From: Trichoplax sp. H2
Taxonomy: Eukaryota; Placozoa; Uniplacotomia; Trichoplacea
DNA length: 64,000 nucleotides
Direction: 5' to 3'
Assembly (NCBI GenBank): GCA_003344405.1
Contig: NOWV01000013.1
Coordinates: 1 to 64,000 of the forward strand
Part shown: positions 13,429-25,435 of the stretch, in pieces
How the letters are laid out: the number at the start of each line of letters is the position of its first letter
How positions within the stretch are numbered: position 1 is the stretch's first letter
Notes under the pieces: model-generated
Seen by the model: only the letters and a program-made list of their open reading frames with translations
Databases searched by the model: none
Told to the model about the DNA's origin: nothing
Made by a program: the position numbers and the translations under genes

Positions 13429-15829
13429 ATGAAGACACTCTCAAGAGTTTGTGTGTTTTTTATGCTGATAATATCAACGCCATGCATACTAGCACTGAAA
13501 GTTGGTGTGCTACCGCTGGTAGCTGGTAGCCACACATTATCCATGGATGCCATTACACGACAAATACTTCAACGAGGCCATCAGGTTACATAAACATACG
13601 TAAAATGAAAAAATCAACAAATGGACAGGCCATCGTTAAAAGATGTAGTTAACATAAATTTCTAATACATAGTTTATCGCCACTTTAGATATTTTACTAA
13701 ATTTATGCCAGCAGCTATAAATGTAATTATGAAAAGTAATAAAGTACACAATTAAGCTGTACATTGGCTGATTTTGCTATCGATGATGAAATCGATCGAA
13801 TTCGAAGTTAGCTATGAAGGATAATAAATTGCAGAAGGCTAAAAATAAGTGAATACGGCGGACTGTATTATAATACCACAACATTACGTATCTCTGGATT
13901 TCATATACTAATGCGTCTAAATCTACCGCATAAAATGGAATATTATAACTGCCTGAGCCAAAATTCGATTTCATAAATATCTTCTTAATATCATCTTATG
14001 CTGTCTTTGCTTAATACTCTTACACTAATCGCTCATCCTATTTTAATCAACAGGCAATTACCATTATATCAAATGAAGATCGCTACTTAAAGAGACTCAT
14101 GCCTTCTCCTCTAGCCTTGTATGAAGTTGACGAACCTTTATCTGAAATGGATTCACAGAAAATGTTGACCTCTAAAATTCGATTACAAATTCTGCTAAAC
14201 TTTTATGAGATACAGAACCGATATTGCGATGCTACGCTATCCAATAAAACGTTACTACAATCTATTCAAGATGTCGATATTATAATAACAGACAATTTAT
14301 ACGTTTGTAGCATACTCTTACCTGAGCTATTAAATAAGCCAAGTATCATTATGTCATTTTCTGCTGGCATAGCCGGCATGCATACCTTTCTAGGAGAATA
14401 TGAACCGACTACATATATACCGATTCATGGTTCTATGATATCATCACAGAAGATGACCTTTAAACAACGTGCTATTAACGTAATCCAAGGTAAAATTATG
14501 TATGCTGCTATGAATTACATCTCTGAAAGCGCTATTAATAAATTAAGATTAAAGCATAATATCAGTATGCATTTAACGCTGGATCAACTACGTAGAAAAT
14601 TTTCACTGCACTTGTCTTCAATCGATTTCTCAATCGAATATACCCGACCGTTGCCTCCTTATATACACGTTGTCGGACCAGTTACTCCAAGACCTCCATC
14701 TTCATTGCCTCCAATATTTGAAAATATTGTACAAAATTCAAAGAACCAAAGTATTATTGTCTTGTCGTTTGGAAGTGAACTTCAACTTTCTAACGAAAAA
14801 CTACCGGAAATGGTAACAGCATTACGGCAATTACCTTATACAATAATATGGAAAACGAAGCAAAACATCCAAAATATACCATCTAATGTTAAAATAATGG
14901 AATGGATACCACAGAATGACCTACTTGGATGTAATAAAACCATTGCACTCATAACACATTGTGGATGCAATAGTTTATACGAAGCAGCATATCATGGAGT
15001 ACCAATGATAGGTATGCCAGCGATGATCGAACAAATGGGAAATGCCGCAAGAATGGTTCATGCAGGCATCGGAATACATGTCGATTTTCATTCTTTTGAA
15101 GCTGCGGATATGATCAATGCCGTTACAGAATTAGTAGGAAACTCAAGGTATGAGTTAGTAGTCATATGTCTTCATATAATAGTATAATTATAGACTAGGC
15201 CTACAATTTATAATATCAGTTACAGACTGACAAGAAATTACTAAGATGAAGAACACATACAGTACATACACTCTTCTACTACGGAAAAGATTTGCATCAT
15301 TAATTTTAAACCAAATCATTAATGACACTGTGGTCTGATTTCAATCCAAAGTAGCTCAATAGTAATTTTATTTACTGTTACTGATATTGTACTATGCTTA
15401 TACTACTGTACAGTACACGAAACTTGTTTTGCTTGAAGTTTTTACTTAAAGCAGTAATTATAGTTTCAACTAATTTGATATATTCAGTTATGCTGGCACG
15501 TTTACATGTAATAAATAGTATATTACAGCATAGTAGTGCCCTTAGTGCTTTATTAAATGGTACTAGCGAGCTTTAAAAATCGAATCTATTTAACTAGGTA
15601 CAAAGAGAATGTAGCCAAAGTTGCTAAAATTATTAAAAGTAACGGAAGATCGCCAGCGGACGCTATCGTCGATTGGATCGAGTATGTCATACAAACCGAT
15701 GGAGCTCATCATTTAAAAGTAGAAGGAGAGAGTTTATACTTTTATCAATTTTACAATCTAGATATTTTACTTGTCATTATTATATTTATCATTATTCTAT
15801 ATCGTACGATAAAGTTTTATAAGAATTAG
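13429..15829 (+). CDS. UDP-glycosyltransferase, ER membrane type
   Basis: Second intact UGT: exons 13429-13584, 14054-15147 and 15598-15829, 493 residues. Splices are CAG|gttaca, cag|GCA (phase 0), then AG|gtatga, tag|G (phase 2). The ATG opens a hydrophobic signal peptide (about residues 1-22) followed by LKVGVLPLVAGSH, with His35 as the expected catalytic base. The donor-side Asp sits in DIIITDNLYVC. The UDP-binding signature WIPQNDLLG, THCGCNS, HGVPMIGMP ends in EQ. The last exon holds the conserved DWIEY...GAHHLKVEGE stretch, a membrane helix rich in I/L and a short basic end (KFYKN). The tail is shorter than in the other two intact paralogues. Two relics on either side (11045-11830 and 16350-17350) look derived from this gene. 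Substrate unknown. Confidence 0.9.
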
Positions 15830-16349
15830 TGCTATAGTTCACAATCTAAAATAACGTAGACTATAAATAGCGTTCTTGTATAAACCAAGGATTATTACTA
15901 TCTTCTTCCACAGGACGAATTACGCTAGTAATAGTAATAGTGCTATAATTTTGTACCTACTTGTATATTCTATTGCGTAGGAGAAAAGTTTGAGAGAAAT
16001 TTATTCAATACGAGCGATTTTAAGTACAATATCATGCATTACTGTGAACACTTTGCTTACTGTTAGTATCTTCTGTGCATTATTGTGTAATGCGATGGCC
16101 ATAGCAAACATAATTGCTAACTTTGAAGCGAGATTTGATATTTCAGTTCCGATTATCCAGTATTATATATTCTAACGGATAAATACAACGGTTATAGGAT
16201 GCTCTATCACTGTTGTCTTGGTGAAGGTCTAACATTCTTACCACGAATAGATTGAGAATTAATATGTCACGCAAATATTGACTATAATTAAATTATGCTA
16301 TAGCAATGAAAAAATTGCAAAATTCTACAACTGCAATAAAAATGTACAA
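15830..16349. other. intergenic, nothing recognised
   Basis: Spacer between the intact UGT and its downstream relic. A 61-codon open stretch at 15990-16175 has no recognisable features and is probably chance. Confidence 0.4.
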
Positions 16350-17350
16350 GTCGACAAAAAAATGGAATTAGTATCAGTAGCTGTATAATTCATGTGTCTC
16401 TCATATTGGTTGATAATAGCATATGCATGCTAGCGTTAAAAATTAGTTTGCTACCATTGACTGCCGGTAGTCATACGTTATGCAAAGATGTCTATGCATC
16501 ACAAATATTTCAACGAGGCCAACAATTTACATATTCTAGATAAGGAAAGGAAATGAATAAACTGACTAATGCAGCATTAAAATGTAATTTATACGTATAT
16601 AACTAGACGATTTACTAACGCTTTAGATATTACATACTCTTTTACTAAGTTTATGGCATATTAAACACAAATGTGATTGGCAAATATAATACGATATACA
16701 GACATATGCACGGTCATTGCAAGGCTGATCATTAATGAAATGTTTTATTGAAGTCAATGTTGGTTATGATGCATAGTAAATTTCAAAAGTTAGAAAATAA
16801 GTGCATTAATATTCTATTCTGTATTTTATTAATATGTCTAGATATACTATTAAATATGTTAATTTTGTATGCATGAATTAATTAAGATGTTCACTTACAG
16901 TATATTACACTGTCTTTATCAATAATGTCGGCTACGTATCATATCATAATCAGTGATCCCTACCTTACAGATTTAAGCCATCTGCTCTGATCTTGTTTGA
17001 AGTGGATAAACGTTTGATTATAGATTATTACAATGTAATCAAGATGTCAATATTGTAGTAGAATAAGGAAGAGTTTGCAAGTTTCTATGTATAGTATTAT
17101 GGCCTGAGTTATTCAACCAATGTATACTAAATATTAAATATCACTTTTTGTCAGTGTAATCGGTCTACACACATTTAGGACTATATGAACCGGCTAAATG
17201 TATGTTAATTGATGGTTCTATGATTTTATTGCAAAATAAGCTTACCTAACGAGGTATTACTTTAAATCGTTGTAAATCATAAAACTGCTGGATATTACGA
17301 TACCACTAACAATAGTATTAATTCAGATTGAAAGCTAGTATCAGGATATA
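16350..17350 (+). pseudogene. UGT relic with signal exon and half of catalytic exon
   Basis: The signal-exon relic (about 16360-16530) still reads LALKISLLPLTAGSHTL...QIFQRGQQ, matching LALKVGVLPLVAGSHTL...QILQRGHQ of the intact upstream gene, including the catalytic-His motif. It has an early stop. The catalytic-exon relic begins near 16970 (KPSALILFEVD) and continues with a QDVNIVV segment, GLYEPAKCMLIDGSM and a decayed helix to about 17345. Numerous stops and indels are present. The UDP-binding half and anchor exon were not found. This is a tandem duplicate of the gene at 13429-15829 in the same orientation. Confidence 0.75.
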
Positions 17351-17693
17351 TTGAATTTTGAACAAGTATTACGAATTTACGGTAAGTGTTCTATAACAAT
17401 GGGTTTTACATAGATGGAGCTATTCTATCCAGATATTTATTCAAACTGAAATGGATCAGCGGCTTGTACTGTAGAATAATTGAATAATTACATAATAAAT
17501 GTAGTAGACAAATTTTTCAAGTCAAGATATGGGTAAGAATTGAATAAGGCTGCTCATCAACAGGATTCAAATGCACAATATAGTAAATAGCTATCGTGGA
17601 AATGATTATAATACAGGAGGATAATTATATATCAATATCGCATGTTTGTATAATTGCTTGACTATACAGTAGGTCAAGAAACGAATTAAAAAC

Positions 17694-18440
17694 CTACAGA
17701 ATATAACCTATAGATATTATACTGACGACGAAATCGTCAACTTTTATGGTGGTACTAATATCAGCATTGAAGGGCCCAGCTATAGCGAGGCATTTCTTCC
17801 TCGAAAAGTGTCCAACTATAGCACCCATCGAGGTAAGAAGAAGAAGTTCTTCTGGCCTCCATGGTAGAGTAGACAGTAGTGTTACCGTCCAAGTACGAAA
17901 TCCAGTCAATTCGCGAAATGCCTAGTCAATTTGCGAAATGCCCAGTCAATTTGCGAAATGCCCAAATATATTTCTTTGCTGATTATGTCAATTCGCTTGC
18001 GAAATTTGTGGCTATTGAAGAAATTTACGACATTCTGGTAGTGTTACCGTCCAAGTACGAAATCCAGTCAATTCGCGAAATGCCTAGTCAATTTGCGAAA
18101 TGCCCAAATATATTTCTTTGCTGATTATGTCAATTCGCTTGCGAAATTTGTGGCTATTGAAGAAATTTACGACATTCTGAGCAGTATTTAGCTCATAACA
18201 ATAGCACATAGCAATTACTACGATGACTAGAAAAAGGTACTAGAACAGGACTACTGATGACAGTCATTGCTATCAGATTGTATCGAACAGCAGAAATTAG
18301 ACCGAAGACACGACTCTTGCCAATCGCATAGCCAATTGTCATATTGGCAACACTGGAGTACAAACAGTATGAAAGGCTTGTCGCCCCCCTTGGATGTATT
18401 GTCGATATGTGTTGGAAACATACCGACGATCTCATACAAA
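17694..18440 (-). pseudogene. monocarboxylate-transporter-like (MFS) relic
   Basis: On the minus strand, 18190-18440 reads LYEIVGMFPTHID, then PFILFV and, after a one-base frame change, SSVANMTIGYAIG and VRYNLIAMTVISSPV. This resembles the second half of SLC16-type major facilitator transporters, where a helix with a (S/G)xxN..GR motif is followed by a short loop and the next helix. Downstream, 17697-17880 reads LLLLTSMGAIVG, LAIAGPFNADIS and FVVSIISIGYIL, like the late helices and the PPIAG loop of the same family. A direct repeat (17881-18179) lies between the two parts, where the helices linking them should be. No N-terminal half was seen. The family call rests on pattern similarity only. 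Confidence 0.45.
17881..18179. repeat. direct repeat, 162 bp period
   Basis: Copy 1 spans 17881-18042 and copy 2 spans 18043-18179. They look near-identical except that copy 2 lacks one inner subunit of about 20 bp. Inside each copy a CAATTYGCGAAATGCC-like subunit is itself repeated two or three times, followed by a unique part that ends CGACATTCTG. The high identity implies recent duplication. An apparent 81-codon open frame across it (17879-18124) is a by-product of the repeat. Confidence 0.85.
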
Positions 18441-18831
18441 TTAACTAGCTAGCTGGTGCAATAGCAAGGCATAAGTCTCATTTTGGACGTTGTAGTTTGT
18501 AGCGAAATAATTTTCGGACTCCCTTGGTCTCTACTATCGATCGTAAGGTATATAGTACAGTATTACTTTATCACTCATGTATGGGTAAAGGCAGTGCTTA
18601 TAGACTGTCAAATTCATCATCGCCAATAAATTGATGATCCTGTAGTAAATAAATAAAGTAAAATCTCATCCAATTCGTTTCTGGTAGGACTGCACTTGTA
18701 CTTTGGACGTATTTTACTTCAATTCAATCTATTCTTTTACGATCAAGAGCTCAAACCAATGCTTTACGATAGTTAAAGTTGTCTATTTGGATGCTCCAAA
18801 CATCACTCTACTCCACCTTGTATCGATTCAG
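18441..18831. other. intergenic, nothing recognised
   Basis: Spacer between the transporter relic and the tandem array upstream of the SVIP gene. No earlier transporter exon could be recognised. Confidence 0.4.
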
Positions 18832-19475
18832 TTCTAGAAACGCTTCTCGTCTAGGTAACGATTGGATAGCAACGCCATCAATTCTCCTCTTCGATCTACT
18901 CTAATCAGTGCTCGCTATCATTGATTTCGATTCAACAGTTAAGCAGAACTACCATTATTCCATAAGCTAGTGCCAACTCCTCTTCCATGTACTGTAATCA
19001 GTGCTCGCTAGTCACTATATATTGTTCTAGAAACGCTTCTTGTCTAGGTAACGATTGGATAGCAACGACATCAATTCTCCTCTTCGATCTACTGTAATCA
19101 GTGCTCGCTATCATTGATTTCGATTCAACAGTTAAGCAGAACTACCATCATTCAATAAGCCTAGCGCCAGCTCCTTTAACGTGTACTACAGTTGTAATCA
19201 GTGCTCACTATCATTGATTTCGATTTAACAGTTAAGCAGAACTACCATTATTCAATAAGCTAGCGCCAGCTCCTCTACATGTACTACAGTTGTAATCAGT
19301 GCTCGCTAGTTACTACCATTGATTTCGATTCAACAGTTAAGCAGAACTACCATCATTTAATAAGCCTAGCGCAAGCTCCTCTTACATATACTGTAATCAG
19401 TACTCGCTATCATTGATTTCGATTCAACAGTTAAGCAGAACTACCATCATTCAATAAGCTAACGCAAGCTTTTCT
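18832..19475. repeat. compound tandem array, about 95 bp main unit
   Basis: A main unit (TCATTGATTTCGATTCAACA ... GTAATCAGTGCTCGCTA) occurs near 18918, 19111, 19210, 19317 and 19409, the last truncated. A second unit starting TTCTAGAAACGCTTCT and running through AACGATTGGATAGCAACG occurs near 18832 and 19024. Copies differ by a few substitutions and small indels. The array ends 29 bp before the start codon of the SVIP gene. Confidence 0.85.
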
Positions 19476-19503
19476 TATTTTTACTTTGTTCTTAACCTTC
19501 AAG

Positions 19504-21004
19504 ATGGACAGTAGACTTTCATTTTTATGTTGCTGCCGAAGGGGAAATGATGATGATGATGCCAATGTACCAGACTTGGTTAGTCGATAATAATTAATTA
19601 TTAATTTAATCGATACGAGGATAATTTTGTAATGAATATTATAACTATTACAATATCTTTGTTAAATGAATCGATAGAAATGCTAGCTAGCAGTTACTTT
19701 TAACGTAGTTTTTTGTATTGTAATTCGCCTATTCTACACGTAGTCAAATGGAAAATCGTCATCCAATACGTTTACACTTGATCACAGCTGACAAGCTACG
19801 CGTAGGTATTGGATGCTGTAGTAAAATAAACCAAAATAGCCAAGTAGTAAATCACTCCAGCTGTCCTACGAGACAACTGCCTTGATTATTGTTTACCGAA
19901 TCGCTCTGATCAATCATACCGCACTTTAGAAGAATTATGCTTATTAACATTATACTGTATTTTTTATAGCATGTGTAACATTCATTGACAAGAATAGTTA
20001 CTAACGTCAGTATAGAAGGATTTCTATTAGTACAGAGACCTTAGCTTAATTGTGTTAATGTCAGCAACCTGATCTAATAAGGTAATCACTAATGTGTAAT
20101 ATGCGATGTGTAGTGTGAATCACTAATGCATAAGATCGTTGTATATAAGCCAAGATTTTACTGATTATAGTGTAGTTCCTCAATCTCTGGTCTTGACACT
20201 GATCTCTCAACAAACGTAATAAAATAGCCTATTATTATCTAGCAACGTTTAGATTACTGTAAATTTTATTACAGCATGTCAAAGTACAAAGCAGAATTAC
20301 ACCTTGAGTATCGACTACTTCTTCTACTATAATTCATCCTTATTAAATGAGAGTCAAAATGTAGTATGACAATGCCAGTACTGACACCTTTTGATTCAAC
20401 ATGATTTCTTCTACATAGTCAAGTCGCAATCTAATCATACTCGACGTAATAGAATTTCTTGTTGCCCAGATGGGTCTCTACCTTGTAAATCACACTCAGT
20501 GTGAGCTTTTACGTCTGAAATGCTTAAAAAATAAAGTAATGCAACCTAATTTAGAAACAATTTCTTATACTGCAGGAAGAGCGTAGAAGGCTGCAGTTAG
20601 CAGCTGCGGAGGATAGAGAAAAATCGGTATGCTTGATTAAATTGTATCTACTAGTTGAGAAATAGCATTACTAGTCTATACGCGTAGTTGATCAGATTAA
20701 TTAAAAATGCTATAATTATCTCTTTATATTGACAATGAATAACGCAGAATGCAGGCCGAGGGCTGGCAGATCCTGAAGGAGTAAAGCGTAGAATGCAGCA
20801 GAGGGAGAAAGCGCAAGCAGCCATTGCTAACCAGCCAGTGTCAGATACCGGCCTTAAGGTATAGTGAATACCAGTAGATGATGAAAGAATCTTTTCTTGT
20901 GCGATTACTGTATCATTATTGATGTACAAATTGCAGGGCTAAATGGCATGAAAACATATAATGATATAATATAAATCTATCTATAGTGGCAGGTTGGAAA
21001 TTAA
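19504..21004 (+). CDS. SVIP: small VCP/p97-interacting protein
   Basis: SVIP is a small adaptor that binds the N domain of the AAA ATPase VCP/p97 and tunes ER-associated degradation and lysosome/autophagy functions. Four tiny exons: 19504-19578, 20576-20626, 20748-20858 and 20987-21004, all in phase 0, 84 residues. The protein starts MDSRLSFLCCC, has an acidic stretch (DDDD), then PDLEERRRLQLAAAEDR. R29-x5-AA-x2-R39 is an exact VCP-interacting motif (RX5AAX2R). It continues with GRGLADPEGVKRRMQQREKAQ and ends LK-WQVGN, like LRWTVS at the human C terminus. Human SVIP is 77 residues and anchors by Gly2 myristoylation and a cysteine. Here Gly2 is absent, so anchoring may rely on the three cysteines at 9-11. 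The final 18-bp exon is inferred from the human ending. Confidence 0.85.
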
Positions 21005-21368
21005 CTACAAAACGATAGCAATGAAACAAATCACAGATGTTGAAGACTATTCTTTGGAAGCTAATTAATACTATATATATATTAAATACCGGTATGTCTT
21101 CTAGACATATTGAGAATAAATCAAGTTCACGGTAGCAGTTTAGCATACGTGAAAATGATGAACTAAAAAATGCTAATCATTTGCCTCATAATGCTTCCAT
21201 AATAAGTAAATACTTCTTTACTCCTTTATAGCATAATAGTATATTAATATATTCTTGCCAAACATAACTCTAGCTATTACTAAAATTGTGTTGTCAAAAT
21301 CATATACTCGTATTTACTAGCAGCGATTGCATATGCATAGACTAACTTCTATTTAATTTAACTTAATG

Positions 21369-21602
21369 TTAAATATCATTCATTTTTCTACTGCGATTTA
21401 TCCACAGTTGGCAATTTGAGAGACTTGGATTGTAAAATTTTCTTACTTCATCAATATTTATCGCAAACAAATCGGTAATACATTGTGCAGTATGCTGTAG
21501 TTTCAAAACCATAGATATCTCTAGAATTACTAGCACAGCTCTTTTACCTTCCATAGTATCTGCTTTGTCTTTTTTCATGCGTTTACTCAGTACTGTCTTC
21601 AA
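21369..21602 (-). CDS. hypothetical single-exon ORF
   Basis: A 77-codon frame with protein-like composition: a basic N terminus (KRMKKDK), then amphipathic sequence including LQHTAQCITDLFAINIDEVRKFYNP. I do not recognise a family. There is no signal peptide or membrane segment. It begins about 365 bp beyond the SVIP stop codon, on the opposite strand. It could be one exon of a larger minus-strand gene, an old relic, or chance. Confidence 0.25.
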   Translation of the reverse strand: MKTVLSKRMKKDKADTMEGKRAVLVILEISMVLKLQHTAQCITDLFAINIDEVRKFYNPSLSNCQLWINRSRKMNDI

Positions 21603-23028
21603 TCAGATATTATTAAGCATTATTGTCTTGCCAAAAAATATATGATGTCGTTGCTGTGGTATTTGTAGTGTAGCTTGTATTAACGAATGTCAGGATCGCT
21701 ATATGCAGTTTATAAAATAAAATAAGGCTTAAATCTCAAAGTTTATATTTAATTGTTTACCATAAATTGGGAGATAGGCAGATATTCAGGATAAGCACAG
21801 TAGTCGGTAACGTTGATACATAAGTAACACCCTAAAATTTAGCGGTTTGGTTACTTTGGACGATGTGAAGGTAAAACTGATTGAAAGGTTATACACAAGA
21901 ATAATTTATAAATCATTTTAGTATTGGATACAGTGTTTCTTAGTCGACCTAGATTGCTATTTAGCGAACAACTTTATAGAACTTCAAATTAAATTAATTT
22001 GCTCAGTTTTCTCATCTATATCTATCGTCGTCTACGAAAGCATTTTTATTTATATTGAAATTTCAAATTCTATTTGAAAAGCAATATCAGGTTATAGCAA
22101 TATTATTTTGGATACTTAAAATCATATCGTTGATATTATCTTAATCATATATCGCGATTCTTAAATAATAAAATGAACTAGCAAAAGAGGAAAATGAACA
22201 TCAAAAACGACAAAGTAAACGTATTATCCAATTAATTAAGCAATAAAATTTATCTTGCTACTTTATTATTTGCAATTAGTAAGCTCCTGAATTAATTAAG
22301 ACATGAAAGGTTTTAATATTAGCAATTAACCGCTGATACATCTTATCCATTCCATGTGATATGATGGTAAGCTATCTATATCTATTAAACGATGAAATTA
22401 CGAGCTTGACTGTAGTGCTGGGGTTTTACAACCCCTTAGGTTCGCAATCGTCTTACTCAAAACCTGAATTATTAAAATTGAGCAAATCTCTAAGTGACAC
22501 AAGATCAATTAGCTGAAACTACTACATTGACATTTCAAGAATTGCCGTAGTAGAAATGGTATTCCGTGTAATTCAAGATTTAATCGATGAATAAGCCCTT
22601 TGCGAAACTCTATACGACCTATTTGTAACTATAGAATATATACAGATATAGAGATGACAATAATCTAAACAGTATTAATATCCATTTAAATATTTATTTA
22701 TTTATGAAAAATATGCAGTCATTTTTATCACATTTATTATTGAATAATAATTATATTACCGTCAGGATATATAGCCAAATAGCTGGAAATATCTAGGTAA
22801 GCAGAATCAGTTACTTTACAAGTCGTTGTTGATTTTCAATCCGTTGGTAAAAGCTATTAAACCAAAGCATTGCTCATTAGCTGCTGCCTGGCAACTTTAA
22901 ATCATAAACATTTAATATTTAAATCTTTCCATTCAGGTATGGGTAGAGAAGATAATTAAGTTTCTCTAATGAATATCTATGCCTCCTCATAACATACTGC
23001 AAACTAAATAGCAGGTGTAGTACCACAG

Positions 23029-23546
23029 TTAGGTCTTCAGGGAATTTAACAAGCAAGTAAGCAAAGTTTCTACTTCCTTTGGCTTACACGGTTGCGATAT
23101 TTCTTTAACTATATCGTATAAAGTACGGTCAACGTATTCGTAGACATTTTCCAACGAAGAAAATGATAAGATGATACCTGTAAGCGTATTGTGCATTGTC
23201 TAGCAAATGATTCAGATAATCTATCCATTTCTGCTACAATTTGAGAGCAATTATCACTTTCTGGTAAATTATTTTGATCTACAGTGGTATCTGATGTCTT
23301 TAATGTAAGGAAACAAAAACACTTTGGGCTATAGAAATATACGATGTTATCAATATAGATTATCTCCTTACTCGAATTATCCTGTAATTATTCTGTGGTA
23401 TCGATGTTAGCTGCTAATGCCATGCATCATACTGCTATTGTTTTTCTATGTTTGTATAAGTTTCTTACCCTATTTTCTATCTGTTGAGCGCTATAAAATG
23501 CGTATTATCATTTATAGTATTTTGGCTTAAAGTTTCAGTCTTCATT
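23029..23546 (-). CDS. possible small coiled-coil protein gene, structure unclear
   Basis: The last exon candidate, 23029-23177, follows a ttacag acceptor and reads IILSFSSLENVYEYVDRTL, then a helix ending KPKEVETLLTCLLNSLKT and a stop. It directly abuts an open frame at 23178-23307 with QIVAEMDRLSESFARQCTI. That frame follows an aaag acceptor and shares helical character but is out of frame by one base. A further short exon (AQQIENR) near 23470-23490 would join it in phase 0. Either a splice I cannot place or a single-base lesion or error separates the parts. Composition and heptad-like leucines suggest a small helical adaptor. I cannot name a family. Confidence 0.3.
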
Positions 23547-25435
23547 TTGCTAAATAGTCTGTAATACTAGATAGCGTGTATTTTCTATTTTAAACATAAT
23601 TAACGTAGATGAGGGTATACGTTTTATGATAGACTCGGCGTAGATTGGCGATATTAGGTTGTCAATGGTTAACTGTTATTAGTAATCATAGTATTCGTAT
23701 TGCTATGGACTTTTGAAACACCTAGGCGATCTAGATATCAGAAAGTTTAAATTTATATATTTTACGTGAATTTTACTAGGAAGGTCCTTTCAACAAAGAC
23801 TATAAATCTTTCTTCTCTAATAAGTCATTCTGCTATAGATCTAGAGGAAAATTTAAGTAGTAATTATAATTATAAATTAATAATTCACATCAGCTGCTAT
23901 GTTGATGCATTTATAGTAGTATAATCAATAGTGCAGTACTGAATGTCCTCTATACCTAAGAATGCTTCACAGTGTAGAATGTAAGGCTTACTATGTAATA
24001 TTGATAGACAATCATACAACAAATCTATAAGCAATTCATCCAACTACTTCAGTCTTTGATGGAGAAAAAACTGAGATAGCATAATAAACTCATAAATAAT
24101 TATCGCAATAATTGACATCATTTTCAATTCTTTTCTGTCAAGATCTATTGAATCTATGGAAACTCTATCCCACCGAGTGTATGTGTATAACGTAAATTTA
24201 ACGGCGAACTGTGTCCATTATCATACCATACTATACAGAGAAGTAAATAAGCTGACACAAGAAGACTTTAATTAAGCGATTTATTCGATTGCCTCAAAAA
24301 TACAACCGTCCGCTTAAGTTTGCCGTAAGGACAATTACACAACAACCATAAACTTTAAGCGCTTGATTCTGCTATCAATTCACCTTAAATTTCATGAGAA
24401 AACGAATTTGAATTAACAACTAAATTGTATCTAGCCCTGCGTACCGCTACTATTGTCATTCTGAGTAGAAAAAGAAAACATCTGGTAACATTGTTACAGT
24501 GCAGCCTCCGAAAATAGCTTGTGATGAAGTTAAAATTGGTATGAGAATAGTTGATGGAATACGCCAGATATAAGATTGTGCAACTATCTATGGATTGCAT
24601 TGTACTGTAGGTAAACCAATTTATGTCAAAAAACGAAATTTTGTAAGACTTAAAAGTTCCTGTTATTTAAATATCTCCATCAATGGCATCTGATCCAATT
24701 GTATTTGGACAGACATCATAAAAATAAGAGTAACGCCTTTGACCACCCTTTGCCTAAAATAATATTGGCCATATGAGACCCTTTGTGCTTCCTTAATTCC
24801 TTATGGCTATATATTACATACAGCCTAAAAGCTTACAACAGGCCAAGATCTCCTTTCTATCGACCTTTGTACAGATTCAAGTATATATTAAGGGCGATAT
24901 TCGTGGTTAAATCTTGATAGCTATTGTACGCGTATTTGGAAAGACAACAAAATTTACTGAATAAATGTTATAATTTATTCTTAAAATTGCATTAACTCAC
25001 AAACAGATTGGACCGAGGTATAGTAGTCATTAGGTTGTAATGATTATGTAAATAGAGATAACCTTACGTATGCATGTACAGACTAATATGTAATTGTGTA
25101 AACTCCTAGTTTAAATTATTTATTTCACACGATCACCATCGGTGTTTTTATGATACTCGCTTACTGTACTAACAATTAATTGTCCCCTAATTTTAATACA
25201 TTCACCCTGCAAGACTAATTTCGTCACTGATTTTATAGCGATATCAGGGTTGGCAACGCTCTCCTACTATTTGTCTCTTACTTCTTAAGATATACATCGT
25301 AAGCTGAGTGACTATTTTCCTTAGTAGGTGATATGCTCCAGAAGTAAGATTACAGAAAATCATCATCGTTTGCTTTTTTGTACTCTATTCATTATCTAGG
25401 TCTAGACCAAAAAGAAGTACTTGTACAAGACGGCC

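Larger units (their letters stand above)
21005..25435. other. long intergenic region with two weak gene candidates
   Basis: Mostly AT-rich sequence without family matches. Two minus-strand candidates are listed separately (21369-21602 and 23029-23546). A faint UGT-like stretch near 22810-22860 (VVDF...) is too short to call. No promoter elements for the UGT at 25436 could be assigned. Confidence 0.4.

Noticed and set aside
13269-13553. Open frames on both strands over the UGT signal exon at 13429-13584
   Set aside because: Shadows of the real exon, whose frame is fixed by the GSH motif and the phase of the next exon.
17879-18124. 81-codon open frame across the 162-bp repeat
   Set aside because: Repeated peptide is a direct product of the DNA repeat and lacks any coding signature.
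22760-22880. Possible UGT fragment (VVDFQSVGK) on the plus strand
   Set aside because: Only about 40 bp align with the end of the catalytic exon; too short to separate from chance in AT-rich DNA.
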